From Halorussus rarus (lineage in GTDB: Archaea; Halobacteriota; Halobacteria; Halobacteriales; Haladaptataceae), in contig NZ_QPMJ01000001.1 of assembly GCF_003369835.1 (NCBI RefSeq), positions 248,001 through 312,000 of the forward strand: DNA of 64,000 bases, in the 5' to 3' direction. How positions within the stretch are numbered: the stretch's first letter is position 1; each line of letters begins with the position of its first letter. The position numbers and the translations under genes were made by a program. Positions 49,344 through 58,186 of the stretch are shown here, in pieces. The notes beneath the pieces are model-generated. The model searched no databases and was not told the origin of the DNA. It saw nothing but the letters and a program-made list of their open reading frames with translations.

Positions 49344-51194
49344 TCAGTCGTCGGTCGGCTCCGCCGGGTCGGCGGCGGCCCGCGCGTCCTTGCTCTCCTC
49401 GACGGCGGTCGTCAGCGAGACGTTCAGCCAGAGCATCGACGCCACGCCGCCGACCAGCGTCACGACGTTCTTGACGGCGTGATCGAGGATGGCCGCGCCG
49501 AGCGCGACGCTCCAGCCCAGCGGGGTGAGCCCGACCACCAGCAGGGTGAACGCGCCCTCGTAGAGGCCGACCCCGCCGGGCGACAGCGGCAGCACCTTCG
49601 CGAGGTTGCCCACGCTGACCGCGAAGAAGCACACCCCCGCGAGCAGCGGAATCGGGAGTTCGACGCTCGGGAACGCGCTCAGCACGAGCAGCGCGGTCAC
49701 CACGTCGAGCGTCCAGATGGCGAGGCTGCTGGCGCCGACCGTCAGGAAGGCGCTCCGGTTGCCCGCGACCGTCTGGACGTCGCCGGTGAACCGTTCGATG
49801 ACCCCCGCGACGTAGTCGGCGTACGAGTCGTTGCTGAGCCGCGAGACGACGCCCCGGACGAGGTTGCGGTCCGACCGGGCGCTGGCGACGATGGCCGCCA
49901 CCGCGAGGATGGCCGCGAGGCCGACCCCGCCCGCGACGTAGAGGGCGGTCTGGCCGGCCGCGCCGTAGTCGCCGCCCTCCGCGCCGACCGGCGTCGACCC
50001 GAACAGGGTCGACTCGAGCCCGGCGGTCGCGCCGGTGAGCGCGAGCCCGACGAGGACCACGCCGGCCAGCATCGTGATGGTCAGCAGGTCGAACACGCGC
50101 TCGACCGCCAGCGACGCGAACCCGGTCGGGTACGGAATCGACCGCCGGGCCTTCACGACGTAGGCCCGGACCGCGTCGCCCGCCCGCGCGGGGAAGACGA
50201 GGTTGCCGGTCTGGCTCACGAAGATGGCTCCCGTCAGGAAGCCCGCGTCCTCGGTGTAGTCCAGTTCCTCCAGGATGTCCTTGTACCGCGTCCCCCGGAG
50301 GGGCCACGAGATGAGGTACACCAGCGCGGCCAGGCCGACCAGCGCGGGGTCGGCCGCGCTCATCTGGGCCAGGACCTTCTCAAGCGGGAGGTACTGGCCC
50401 ATCAGCAGCACCGCGACGATCGTCAGGAAGATCCCGGCCGCGATGGACACCCGGCGGGTGATGCGGGGCTGGACCGAGAACTCCCACCAGCACCGCATGA
50501 TCTGGCTGCCCATCCCGAACACGTCCCGGACGATGTCGACCTTCGAGTCGCCCTTGGGGGTCCAGTCGACAGCGAACTCCTTGACGTCGTACCCCCGGCG
50601 CTGGGCGCGCACGAGCACCTCGGTGTCCCAGAACCAGTGTTCGTCTTCGACGTCGTCGAGGACGTCGAACAGCGCGGTCCGGTCGAACGCCTTGAACCCG
50701 CACTGGTGGTCGCGCATCTCCGAACCGAGGAACGTCCGGGTCAGCCCGTTGAACCCCCGACTCGCGACGTCGCGCTTGGCGGGCCTGCTTGCCTCCTCGC
50801 CGGGCATCCAGCGCGACCCGGTGGCGAACTGGTACTCGCCCGACCGGACGCTCTCGACCAGCTCCTCGAGGTGCTTCATGTCGGTGGCGAGGTCCGTGTC
50901 GAAGTACACCAGCGTGTCCCCGTCGGCCGCCTCGAACGCGCGATTCAGCGCTCCCCCGCGACCCAGTCGCTCGTCGCTGTGGTAGTGCCGGACCCGCGGG
51001 TCGTCCGCGGCCATCCGGTCGGCGATCTCCGGGGTGCGGTCGTCGCACCCGTCCTCGGCGACGATGACCTCGAACGTCCCCGCGGGGAGGAACCCGTCTA
51101 GCGTGGCGAGTGTCGTCTCGACCGTGTTCTCTATCGTCGCCTCCTCGTTGTAGGCCGGGAGGACGACGCTCACCTCGACTGCACGACCGCTCAT
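49344..51194 (-). CDS. AglD-like glycosyltransferase fused to a flippase-like membrane domain
   Basis: This is a 616-residue protein. The N-terminal GT2 domain (about residues 6-230) has SVVLPAYNEEATI, EDGCDD and the metal-binding D-x-D Asp99-Thr-Asp101 (VYFDTDLATD). A DEHWFWDTEVL segment supplies a possible catalytic Asp near residue 188. Eight or more membrane helices follow, with the lysylphosphatidylglycerol-synthase/UPF0104-type segment GNLVFPARAGDAVRAYVV and the LPLSPGGVGLYEGAF motif. In Haloferax, AglD moves the final mannose of the N-glycan onto dolichol phosphate or the S-layer. A similar role in protein N-glycosylation is likely here. It is on the same side as the CTAG methylase, as in Haloferax. 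Confidence 0.9.
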   Translation of the reverse strand: MSGRAVEVSVVLPAYNEEATIENTVETTLATLDGFLPAGTFEVIVAEDGCDDRTPEIADRMAADDPRVRHYHSDERLGRGGALNRAFEAADGDTLVYFDTDLATDMKHLEELVESVRSGEYQFATGSRWMPGEEASRPAKRDVASRGFNGLTRTFLGSEMRDHQCGFKAFDRTALFDVLDDVEDEHWFWDTEVLVRAQRRGYDVKEFAVDWTPKGDSKVDIVRDVFGMGSQIMRCWWEFSVQPRITRRVSIAAGIFLTIVAVLLMGQYLPLEKVLAQMSAADPALVGLAALVYLISWPLRGTRYKDILEELDYTEDAGFLTGAIFVSQTGNLVFPARAGDAVRAYVVKARRSIPYPTGFASLAVERVFDLLTITMLAGVVLVGLALTGATAGLESTLFGSTPVGAEGGDYGAAGQTALYVAGGVGLAAILAVAAIVASARSDRNLVRGVVSRLSNDSYADYVAGVIERFTGDVQTVAGNRSAFLTVGASSLAIWTLDVVTALLVLSAFPSVELPIPLLAGVCFFAVSVGNLAKVLPLSPGGVGLYEGAFTLLVVGLTPLGWSVALGAAILDHAVKNVVTLVGGVASMLWLNVSLTTAVEESKDARAAADPAEPTDD

Positions 51195-51575
51195 TATCGA
51201 AGAGACTCAGCCCGGTCGCGTAAGTACCTTCTGCTCCGTTCCGGCGGCTTCACGGCTATAGGCCGGTCTTTGCGGCGTCGTTCACCCGAATTCAGGGAGA
51301 AACGAGCCGTGGAACCGAGTCGCGCCGTCGTTACGCCGGGTAATCGCTGCTTATTCCCCGCTCTCGCCCGCTCCGACCGGCCGAGCTCCTCGCCGGCTCG
51401 GTCGATACTCGCGAACAGACACGTCTGAGAAATTCCGGATTAACCAGCCGTACCAACGGACCCCCGGGGGATGGTTTAGTACACATTTTTATTCAGGAAA
51501 ATAGCACGACTGCACGGCGTTAACTCCTCGTACCAAATCCACTAAGGTGGTCTCCGTCCAAGTGAGAAGTACGTC
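51195..51575. promoter_or_regulatory. Divergent intergenic region, aglD-like and small wHTH-like gene
   Basis: No gene is supported. The right part is AT-richer, with a TATA-like tttttattc at 51485-51493. This would start the small gene's transcript near 51515 and give it an unusually long 5' UTR of about 60 nt. The UTR holds a small palindrome ccac-taag-gtgg at about 51538. The left part is GC-rich, with the aglD-like promoter not obvious; aagtacct near 51223 is a weak candidate. Confidence 0.45.
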
Positions 51576-51818
51576 ATGAGCACGACCGCGACTGCTGGCA
51601 CGACCACCCTGACCGACAAGCAACAGCGCATCCTCCAGTTCCTCCGCGAGAAGGGCCAGATGAAGACCTACTTCAAGTCCCGGCTCATCGGCGACGAACT
51701 GGGCATGACCGCCAAGGAGGTCGGCGCGAACATGACCGCCATCGCCGACGGCGAGTTCGACGTGGACGTCGAGAAGTGGGGCTACTCCTCCTCGACGACG
51801 TGGAAGGTCACGGTCTGA
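51576..51818 (+). CDS. Small winged-helix-like protein (DUF7123-like)
   Basis: This is an 80-residue protein. After a Thr-rich start (MSTTATAGTTTLTDKQQRIL) come three helices and a beta-wing pattern: LQFLREKGQMKTYFKSRLIGDELGMTAKEVGANM, then DVDVEKWGYSSSTTWKV. The order suggests a compact winged helix-turn-helix, so nucleic-acid binding is possible. It is the size of a haloarchaeal conserved family that I recall as DUF7123. It stands alone with a comparatively long 5' UTR. No function is known. Confidence 0.8.
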   Translation: MSTTATAGTTTLTDKQQRILQFLREKGQMKTYFKSRLIGDELGMTAKEVGANMTAIADGEFDVDVEKWGYSSSTTWKVTV

Positions 51819-51952
51819 GGCCGGCCCGACCCGACGCCCGACCGCGGAAGTTGCCGGCACGCGCTCGGGGTGGGTTCCCGCCGTCCGCCCGTGATCCCCG
51901 CCTTCGTTCCTCGGCCCGCCGCCCGCCCCTCCGTTTTTCTCTCGACCCAAAC

Positions 51953-52825
51953 TCACAGCGACCGCCACGACCGCTCGGGCGACCAGCCCAGCAGGCGCTC
52001 GGCCTTTCCGGTGTCGATCAGGCTCTCATGACCCTCTAACGATGCGCTGGCTTCGGCGTCGTACAGCTCCGCCAGTTCCGCGGTCGGCGCGTCGACGGTC
52101 GTGTCGGCCGCCGCCCCGAAGACCGCCTCGTGACCCTCGAAGTCGGCTTCTAGCGCCTGGACTGCGAGGTCGGTCGCGTCGTCGAGATGGACGTAGGCGA
52201 ACAGCGTCTTGCGGGCCGTCTCGAAGAAGCCCGCCTCGCGGACCGCGTCGAGCGAGCGGTCGGCCGCGGCGAACGTCTCCCGGAGCTCGGCGTCGTCGGC
52301 GACCAGCGGGAATCGGAGCGACGCGACGGTCGTCGGCGCGCCCTCGCGGCGCCCGAATCCGTCGCCGACTACCTCGGCCACCCGCTTGCCGAGGCCGTAC
52401 GGGTTGCCGGCGGTCAGCGGATGAGATTCGTCGACGGGGAGGTAACGCACGTCGATTTCGTCCTCGAACCCCGCGCCCATCGCCGAGAGGCTGGAGGCCA
52501 GCACGACCGTCTCGACGTCCAGCGCCTCGGCGGCCGCCAGCACGTGGTAGGTCGTCTGGACGTTGCTCCGGAAGGTGACGTGGCCCGGCGTCTCGCCGGG
52601 TCGAGGGATCGTCCCGAAGTGGGACACGGCGTCGGGGTCGGCGCTCGCGAGCGAGCCGTACACCTCGCCGGGGTCGAGCAGGTCGGTCCGGAGGTACCGG
52701 TCGGCGACCGACTCGCGGCGCTCGCCCCGGCTGAGGTTCGCGGTCCGGTGGCCCCGGTCGGCGAGCGCCGCGAGCAGCGCCGACCCGATCTGGCCGTTCC
52801 CGCCGGTGACAGCGACGGTGTCCAT
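51953..52825 (-). CDS. NAD-dependent epimerase/dehydratase (extended SDR)
   Basis: This is a 290-residue protein with the Rossmann start VAVTGGNGQIGSALLAAL (GGxGxIG at residues 8-14). The active-site segment has SSLSAMGAGF and the YxxxK motif NPYGLGKRVAE (Tyr and Lys about residues 143 and 147). It should act on a nucleotide sugar or related carbonyl compound with NAD(P). The substrate is not predictable. A helix-turn-helix regulator gene lies 31 bp upstream on the same strand, so the two may be co-transcribed. Confidence 0.87.
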   Translation of the reverse strand: MDTVAVTGGNGQIGSALLAALADRGHRTANLSRGERRESVADRYLRTDLLDPGEVYGSLASADPDAVSHFGTIPRPGETPGHVTFRSNVQTTYHVLAAAEALDVETVVLASSLSAMGAGFEDEIDVRYLPVDESHPLTAGNPYGLGKRVAEVVGDGFGRREGAPTTVASLRFPLVADDAELRETFAAADRSLDAVREAGFFETARKTLFAYVHLDDATDLAVQALEADFEGHEAVFGAAADTTVDAPTAELAELYDAEASASLEGHESLIDTGKAERLLGWSPERSWRSL

Positions 52826-52855
52826 GGAGGAAGTCGGAGCGGGGCGACCGAAAAG

Positions 52856-53470
52856 CTACGGGTCGAACGAGATGAGGCCGTCGGCCTGCGCGGCGAACGT
52901 CGCGGCGTCAGCGCCGAACGAGTCGGCGTACCGGACGAGCAGGGTGATGACCGTCTCGGGCTCGCGGACCGCGTAGCCGTCCTCGCGGTCGAGCAGGCCG
53001 GCCTCCTCGAGGCCGGCGGCGTACTTGCTCACGGTCGGCCGCGACACGTCCAGCGCCTCGGCGAGATCGCTGCCCGTCGCGTCGGGGTCGCGCAGCAGCT
53101 CGATGAGCATCCCCCGCGGCGTGTCCCGTCGGAGGTAGCCCAGCGCGACCTGCTCGAACGGGGCGAACTGCTCGGCCGGGTAGAACCGGCGGTAGTCGCC
53201 GTCGCGGCGGCTCTCGAGAACCTTGGCGTCGAGCAGCTGTCGGAGGTGGTGCTGGGCCTCCCCCGTCCCCAGTTTCAGGTCGTCGCGGATCTTCGAGAAG
53301 TGCGCGCCCGGCGTGGTGGCGACGTAGCCCGCGATGGCGTCGCGGGCCTCGCTCTCGCCGCCGGCCTCGTCGTCGCCGCCGAACTTGGCCAGCGGCGTCG
53401 CGGCCCCCAGGACCGCGAACCGGCGGAGGGTCGCCCGCTTATTTTCATCCACATCGGAGCGCTCAACCAT
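52856..53470 (-). CDS. Double winged-helix transcriptional regulator
   Basis: This is a 204-residue protein with two winged helices. The first is about residues 45-95 (AIAGYVATTPGAHFSKIRDDLKLGTGEAQHHLRQLLDAKV). The second is about residues 110-165 (IELLRDPDATGSDLAEALDVSRPTVSKYAAGLEEAGLLDREDGY). The N-terminal 25 residues hold a weak hydrophobic stretch (FAVLGAATPLAKFGG), not a clear membrane helix. Such two-wHTH proteins are common haloarchaeal regulators of redox or lipid genes, with unknown inducers. It precedes the epimerase gene on the same strand. Confidence 0.85.
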   Translation of the reverse strand: MVERSDVDENKRATLRRFAVLGAATPLAKFGGDDEAGGESEARDAIAGYVATTPGAHFSKIRDDLKLGTGEAQHHLRQLLDAKVLESRRDGDYRRFYPAEQFAPFEQVALGYLRRDTPRGMLIELLRDPDATGSDLAEALDVSRPTVSKYAAGLEEAGLLDREDGYAVREPETVITLLVRYADSFGADAATFAAQADGLISFDP

Positions 53471-53745
53471 CTACAAGAGAATTGTCGTTGCGGGGGCCTA
53501 AAACACCTTCGGCTGAGAGACCGTCGCACGACCGACTAATCCGGATATAGGCCGCGCGTACGCCGCACGTGCGCTCGCGGCGGTTCCCGGACCGGCGTTT
53601 CAATGGAAGACAACTATTTAATAATGGTTCCTCACGCCGCAACGTCGCACGATCTGCGCTGGACGACTGACACGGCGACACACAATCTCGCGCAGCGCGG
53701 CGTTCCGCGACGCGCGGAAAAAACGGAGGGCGACCGGAGGGTCGG

Positions 53746-54903
53746 TTACTTCTCGAGTTCCGCGTCCAGTTCGGCCTTCACGTCCTCCATGTCGGGGGAG
53801 TCCTCGTCCATCTCCTCGATGACCTCGTCGGCGCTCTTGATGTTCGCGGGGTCCTCGCCCTCCTTGATCGCCTGGGCCTCCTGCTCCATCGCCTCGACGT
53901 CCATCTCGGCCTCCTCGTCTATCTGGCCCAGGATCTCCTCGATGTCGTCGAGACCGAGGAGTTCGCGGGTCTCGGCGTCGAAGTCGAGGCTGTCGAGCTG
54001 CTCGCCGTCCTCCTTCACGTCGCTGCCGGTGAGGTGCTTGCCGTACCGGCCGACCAGCGAGGAGAGCTCCTGCGGGAGGACGAACGTCGTCGACTCGCCT
54101 TGCCCGATGGATTCGAGCGTTTCCATGCCCTTCTCGATGACAGCGCGCTCGCCCATCGACTCGGCGGACTTCGCGCGGAGCACGGTCGACACCGCGTCAC
54201 CCTGGGCTTCCAGGATCTGGCTCTGCTTCTCACCCTGTGCGCGGATGATGTTCGACTGCTTGTCACCCTCGGCGGTCTCGACGGCGCTCCGGCGCTCACC
54301 CTGCGCTTCGAGAATCATGGCGCGGCGCTTGCGCTCGGCGGACGTCTGCTGCTCCATCGCCTGCTGGACGTCCTTGCTCGGGTTGACCTCCCGGACCTCG
54401 ACGCTCTCGACGCGGATGCCCCACTCGTCGGTGGGTTCGTCGAGCTCCTTGCGGATCTTGGCGTTGATCTCCTGGCGCTTGTTGAGCGTGTCGTCGAGTT
54501 CCATGTCGCCCAGCACCGCGCGGAGCGTGGTCTGGGCGAGGTTCGAGACGGCCCGCTTGTAGTCTTCGACCTCGAGGAACGCCTTCTTGGCGTCCATGAC
54601 CTTGATGTACACCACGGCGTCGGCGGTCACCGGCGAGTTGTCGCGGGTGATGGCCTCCTGCCGGGGCACGTCGAGAGTCTGGGTCCGCATGTCGAACCGG
54701 TGGGTCGCGCTCACGAACGGCGGCACGAAGTTGATACCCGGTTCGAGCAGCTTCCGGTACTCCCCGAAGACGGTCAGCGCGCGCTTCTCGGTCGCGTCGA
54801 CGATCTCGACCGACTGCCAGATGGTGATGACGGCCAACGCGAGGACCAACAGGGCGACGATCGTGAGGCCACCCGCGGGGGCAGCCTGTAGTGGAACCAA
54901 CAT
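53746..54903 (-). CDS. Stomatin/prohibitin (SPFH) family protein
   Basis: This is a 385-residue protein. An N-terminal membrane helix (LTIVALLVLALAVITIWQSV, about residues 13-32) is followed by the SPFH domain (EKRALTVFGEYRKLLEPGINFVPPFV ... VVYIKVMDAKKAFLEVEDYKRAVSNLAQTTLR). A helical tail comes next, with EQQTSAERKRRAMILEAQGERRSA and IIRAQGEKQSQILEAQG. A long acidic C-terminal region ends it. Such proteins form ring-like membrane scaffolds that organise proteases or lipid domains. It follows an NfeD gene by about 70 bp on the same strand, a pairing conserved across prokaryotes. Confidence 0.93.
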   Translation of the reverse strand: MLVPLQAAPAGGLTIVALLVLALAVITIWQSVEIVDATEKRALTVFGEYRKLLEPGINFVPPFVSATHRFDMRTQTLDVPRQEAITRDNSPVTADAVVYIKVMDAKKAFLEVEDYKRAVSNLAQTTLRAVLGDMELDDTLNKRQEINAKIRKELDEPTDEWGIRVESVEVREVNPSKDVQQAMEQQTSAERKRRAMILEAQGERRSAVETAEGDKQSNIIRAQGEKQSQILEAQGDAVSTVLRAKSAESMGERAVIEKGMETLESIGQGESTTFVLPQELSSLVGRYGKHLTGSDVKEDGEQLDSLDFDAETRELLGLDDIEEILGQIDEEAEMDVEAMEQEAQAIKEGEDPANIKSADEVIEEMDEDSPDMEDVKAELDAELEK

Positions 54904-54974
54904 ACTTCGATTGTTAGAAAGAGGACGTGTTAAGCGTTCCCCTCACCGTCGCCGCTCGGGCGACGGAATCTTCG

Positions 54975-55556
54975 TCAGGCCCCTTCGGTGTCGGTCTCGC
55001 GGTCCGGTTCGGGTCCGGTCTCCCGGTCGACCTCGGGGTCGGTCTCCGCGCCCGTCCGGCCCTCGCGCAGTTCCCGGTCGATGGGGTCCTCGATGGCCTC
55101 CAGCGCCTCGACCTTGACGACGTTGCCGCCGCCGGGATCGACCACCATCACCTCGGTCCCCTCCGGGATCTCGCCGTGGATGCTCCGGGCGGCGTAGTAG
55201 GGGTTGAACCCGCCCTCGTGGAGCTTTATCTGGCCGTCCTGGGTCGTGACCCGTTCGGTGACGCGCCCGGTCTGGCCCTTGAGCGAGTCGGAGTCGCTGG
55301 TCCGCGCGACGCCCTTGCCGCCGTAGAGGTCGAGTTCGCGGTAGGCGTACAGCGAGGCCGCGCCGAACCCCAGCACCAGCGCGGCCAGCACGAGCGGCGA
55401 GGCGGCCGGTCCCAGCAGCAGTCCGATCACCCCCGCGAGGACGAGCGCGACGCCGAGGACGATGAAGTGCGCGCCGGGAATCAGCGCCTCGGCTATCGCC
55501 AGCCCGATGCCGGCGACCAGGAGCAACAGCGAGAGCGAGTCCAGCAGCGGTGCCAT
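54975..55556 (-). CDS. NfeD-family membrane protein
   Basis: This is a 193-residue short-form NfeD. Membrane helices lie at about residues 7-75 (LLLLVAGIGLAIAEALIPGAHFIVLGVALVLAGVIGLLLG and the next). The C-terminal OB-fold domain (SLKGQTGRVTERVTTQDGQIKLHEGG ... EGTEVMVVDPGGGNVVKVE) is typical. An acidic tail rich in Asp/Glu/Pro/Thr follows. There is no ClpP-like protease domain, so this is the truncated NfeD1b type. It pairs with the stomatin downstream. ATG 55556 is the start. Confidence 0.9.
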   Translation of the reverse strand: MAPLLDSLSLLLLVAGIGLAIAEALIPGAHFIVLGVALVLAGVIGLLLGPAASPLVLAALVLGFGAASLYAYRELDLYGGKGVARTSDSDSLKGQTGRVTERVTTQDGQIKLHEGGFNPYYAARSIHGEIPEGTEVMVVDPGGGNVVKVEALEAIEDPIDRELREGRTGAETDPEVDRETGPEPDRETDTEGA

Positions 55557-55666
55557 ACCATCGTCTTGGAATTCGGACCGGTTAACGTTTTGCAGTGACG
55601 GCGCCGGTCGTCGACCCGCCTCGGACTCCGGCTCTGCGGGCGCGAGTAATCGTGACCCGCGCCGAA

Positions 55667-55879
55667 TTACCCGACGAACATGACGACGCGGGCGAAGACG
55701 AACAGCGTCGCCCCGATTCCGAGCGCGACGAAGAGCGCGTTCTCGGCCGTCGGCGACCCCGGTTCGACCGGCTGGAGTGCCGGGCGCTCGCCCTCCTCCG
55801 CCCCCGCGACTCCGGCCTCGTCGTCGGGTTCCTCGGCGTCGTGGCCGACCTCGTCGATGTCGTACTTCCAATCCGACAT
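55667..55879 (-). CDS. Small single-pass membrane protein
   Basis: This is a 70-residue protein. The acidic N-terminal half (SDWKYDIDEVGHDAEEPDDEAG) faces the cytoplasm or is disordered. One C-terminal helix follows (ENALFVALGIGATLFVFARVVMF, about residues 46-68). The pattern is that of a haloarchaeal family I recall as DUF7312. ATG 55879 is used, not an earlier GTG-type start, because SDWKYD opens conserved sequence. It is upstream of NfeD on the same strand, so it may be in the same transcript. The function is unknown. Confidence 0.75.
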   Translation of the reverse strand: MSDWKYDIDEVGHDAEEPDDEAGVAGAEEGERPALQPVEPGSPTAENALFVALGIGATLFVFARVVMFVG

Positions 55880-55988
55880 GGCGAGAGATAGGCGGTCCAC
55901 CGGCAAAAGGTTGGTCACCGACCGGGACCGGACGGCGGGCCGACCGCGATGCGCCGAGTCCCGGACGGCGGGCGCCCGGGCGGCCGAC

Positions 55989-57752
55989 CTACGGCCGGTC
56001 GGCGTGAGTCACGTCGCCCTCGTACACCACGCCGCGCTCCGCGTCGAGGGTCACCACGTCGCCGTCCCGGATGGTCGGGTCGAGCGGCGCGCCGCTCACC
56101 ATCGGGACGTCGAGTTCGCGGGCCACCATCGCGGGGTAGCCGGTCATCCCCGGTCTGGCGTCGACGATGCCGACCAGCTTCGAGGGGTCGCCCGCGAACT
56201 CGCCGTCGAACTCGGGGTCGATGGCAAGCACCGCGCCGTCGGGTACCCCCGAGAGGTCGCCGTCGCGGGTCCGTGCGACCGGGCCGGCGACCCGACCCCG
56301 GACCACGCTCCGGCCGGTCGCGATGGTCTCGGCCGCGACGTGGACCTTGAGCATGTTGGTCGTGCTGGTGTCCTCCAGTTCCGACATCATGCCCGAGACG
56401 ACCACGACGGTGTCGCCGCTCTCGGCCACGCCGGCGTCGAGCGCGGCCTGCACTGCGTCCTCGATGATGGTGTCGACGCCCTCGGCGACCGGGGTGTATT
56501 CGGCGTTGACGCCCCACGAGAGCGCGAGCTGGCGCCGGACGTGGTCGTTCGGCGTGGTCGCCACCACCGGGACCTGGGGCCGGAACTTCGATATCTTGAG
56601 CGCGGTGTAGCCGGACTCGCTGGCCGCGACGATGGCCGACGCCCCGATGTCGCGGGCGAGGTACCGGGCCGACCGCGCCAGGGCATCGGTCCGGGCGTCG
56701 TCGGCCGCCGGCACGCGCTGCTCGCGGAACTCGTCGTACTCCTCGCTGGCCTCGACCTCCCGGACGATGCGGTCCATGGTCTCGACGACCCGGACCGGGT
56801 CGTCGCCGATGGCGGTCTCGCCGGACAGCATCACCGCGTCGGTGCCGTCGAGCACCGCGTTCGCCACGTCGGAGGCCTCCGCGCGGGTGGGCCGGCGGGC
56901 GTGAACCATCGAGTCGAGCATCTCGGTCGCGGTGATGACCGGCGTCCCCGTCCGCTGGCACTTCCGGATGATTCGCTTCTGTATCATCGGGACGTCCTCC
57001 AGCGGGCACTCGACGCCGAGGTCGCCCCGGGCCACCATCACGCCGTAGGACGCCCCGATTATCTCGTCGAGGTTCTCGACCGCGCCCCGGCGCTCGATCT
57101 TGGCGACGATGGGGATGTCGGCGCCCAGCTCCTCGAGCACCTCGCTGACCTCCAGGACGTCCGCGGCGCTCCGGACGAAGCTCGCGGCCACGAAGTCGAC
57201 CTCCTTCTCGGCCGCGAGTTCGAGGTCCCGGCGGTCCTTCTCGGTCACCACGTCGAGGTCGAGGTCGACGCCGGGGACGTTGACACCCTTCCGGCTGTTC
57301 AGGTCGCCGCCGCTCTCGACCCTGGCGACGACGGCGTCGCCCTCGCCGTCCCCGTCTTCGACCGCCTCGACAGTCGTCTCGATGCGGCCGTCGTCCAGCA
57401 GCACGGTGTCGCCGGGCTCGACGTTGGTGATGGAGTAGCTCAGCCCGACTTCCTCGGACGTAGCCGTGTCGCCCTTCACGAAGCGGACGGTCGACCCGGT
57501 CTCGAGGTGGACGGGCTCGTCGACCTCGGCGGTCCGAATCTCGGGCCCCTGGAGGTCGACCATCACCGCGAGCGGGTCGGGCGTCGTCTCGTCGACGTCG
57601 CGCACGTGGTCGATGACCTCGGCGCGGTCGGCTCGCGTGCCGTGGCTGGCGTTGAGCCGGGCGACCGTCATCCCGGCCTCGGCCAGCTCCCGGACCGTAC
57701 GCCGGGAGTCGGAGGCCGGGCCCAGCGTACAGACGATCTTCGCGTTTCTCAT
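55989..57752 (-). CDS. pyk: Pyruvate kinase with C-terminal PEP-utilising domain
   Basis: This is a 587-residue protein. The TIM-barrel core has KIVCTLGPASDS, VARLNASHGTRADR, DLQGPEIRT, VAKIERRGAVENLDEII, VARGDLGVE and the diagnostic TATEMLDSMVHARRPTRAEASDVANAVLDGTDAVMLSGETA (about residues 271-310). An allosteric C-domain follows. An added C-terminal domain (about residues 490-587) resembles the phosphohistidine domain of PEP-utilising enzymes, with PAMVARELDVPMVSGA, but no catalytic His in the canonical TSHAA context. It converts PEP and ADP to pyruvate and ATP. A TATA-like ttttagg lies 26 nt before the ATG, so the mRNA is leaderless. Confidence 0.96.
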   Translation of the reverse strand: MRNAKIVCTLGPASDSRRTVRELAEAGMTVARLNASHGTRADRAEVIDHVRDVDETTPDPLAVMVDLQGPEIRTAEVDEPVHLETGSTVRFVKGDTATSEEVGLSYSITNVEPGDTVLLDDGRIETTVEAVEDGDGEGDAVVARVESGGDLNSRKGVNVPGVDLDLDVVTEKDRRDLELAAEKEVDFVAASFVRSAADVLEVSEVLEELGADIPIVAKIERRGAVENLDEIIGASYGVMVARGDLGVECPLEDVPMIQKRIIRKCQRTGTPVITATEMLDSMVHARRPTRAEASDVANAVLDGTDAVMLSGETAIGDDPVRVVETMDRIVREVEASEEYDEFREQRVPAADDARTDALARSARYLARDIGASAIVAASESGYTALKISKFRPQVPVVATTPNDHVRRQLALSWGVNAEYTPVAEGVDTIIEDAVQAALDAGVAESGDTVVVVSGMMSELEDTSTTNMLKVHVAAETIATGRSVVRGRVAGPVARTRDGDLSGVPDGAVLAIDPEFDGEFAGDPSKLVGIVDARPGMTGYPAMVARELDVPMVSGAPLDPTIRDGDVVTLDAERGVVYEGDVTHADRP

Positions 57753-57870
57753 GGGTCGGGGTAGGTTCGTCCGGGCCTAAAACCCACGTGATTGGACCGA
57801 GATTGACTCGCGGCCGAGTACTTTCTCCCGGCCACAACCCCTTATTGCATGCCTGTCCAAGCGGATAGCT

Positions 57871-58155
57871 ATGCCCACCTACGCCTCGCTGGTCGACGTG
57901 CGGACGGACTTCCAGAACGCGCAGGAGCTCGCGTCGGTGTGGGGCGACATCCGCATGGACCTCGACGACCAGCCCGCGGACCTCCAGCACACCTACGCCA
58001 TCCTCGGGGAGTACGACTTCCTGGTCATCATGGAGGCGCCGGACCGCGACGCGGCCTACCAGGCCGGCGTCGCGCTGGAGCGCCACGGCCTCGACGCCCA
58101 GACCATGGAGATCATCCCGACCGAGGAGCTCGCGCAGGTCGTCGACGACCTCTGA
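57871..58155 (+). CDS. GYD-domain protein
   Basis: This is a 94-residue protein with the beta-alpha-beta fold seen in the GYD family: YASLVDVRTDFQNAQELASVWGDI, HTYAILGEYDFLVIMEAPDRDAAYQAGVALERHGLDAQTMEI (Gly-Glu-Tyr-Asp core about residues 46-49). The family is of unknown function and resembles the ligand-binding half of Lrp/AsnC proteins. A TATA-like cttatt about 27 nt before the ATG predicts a leaderless transcript. It is divergent from pyruvate kinase. Confidence 0.87.
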   Translation: MPTYASLVDVRTDFQNAQELASVWGDIRMDLDDQPADLQHTYAILGEYDFLVIMEAPDRDAAYQAGVALERHGLDAQTMEIIPTEELAQVVDDL

Positions 58156-58186
58156 ATCCTCCCTCGGGCGACCCGACTCCGTCCCG

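Noticed and set aside
55989-56290. Active phosphohistidine site in the pyruvate kinase C-terminus
   Set aside because: The domain resembles PEP-utilising enzymes but the TSHAA-type catalytic His is not seen.
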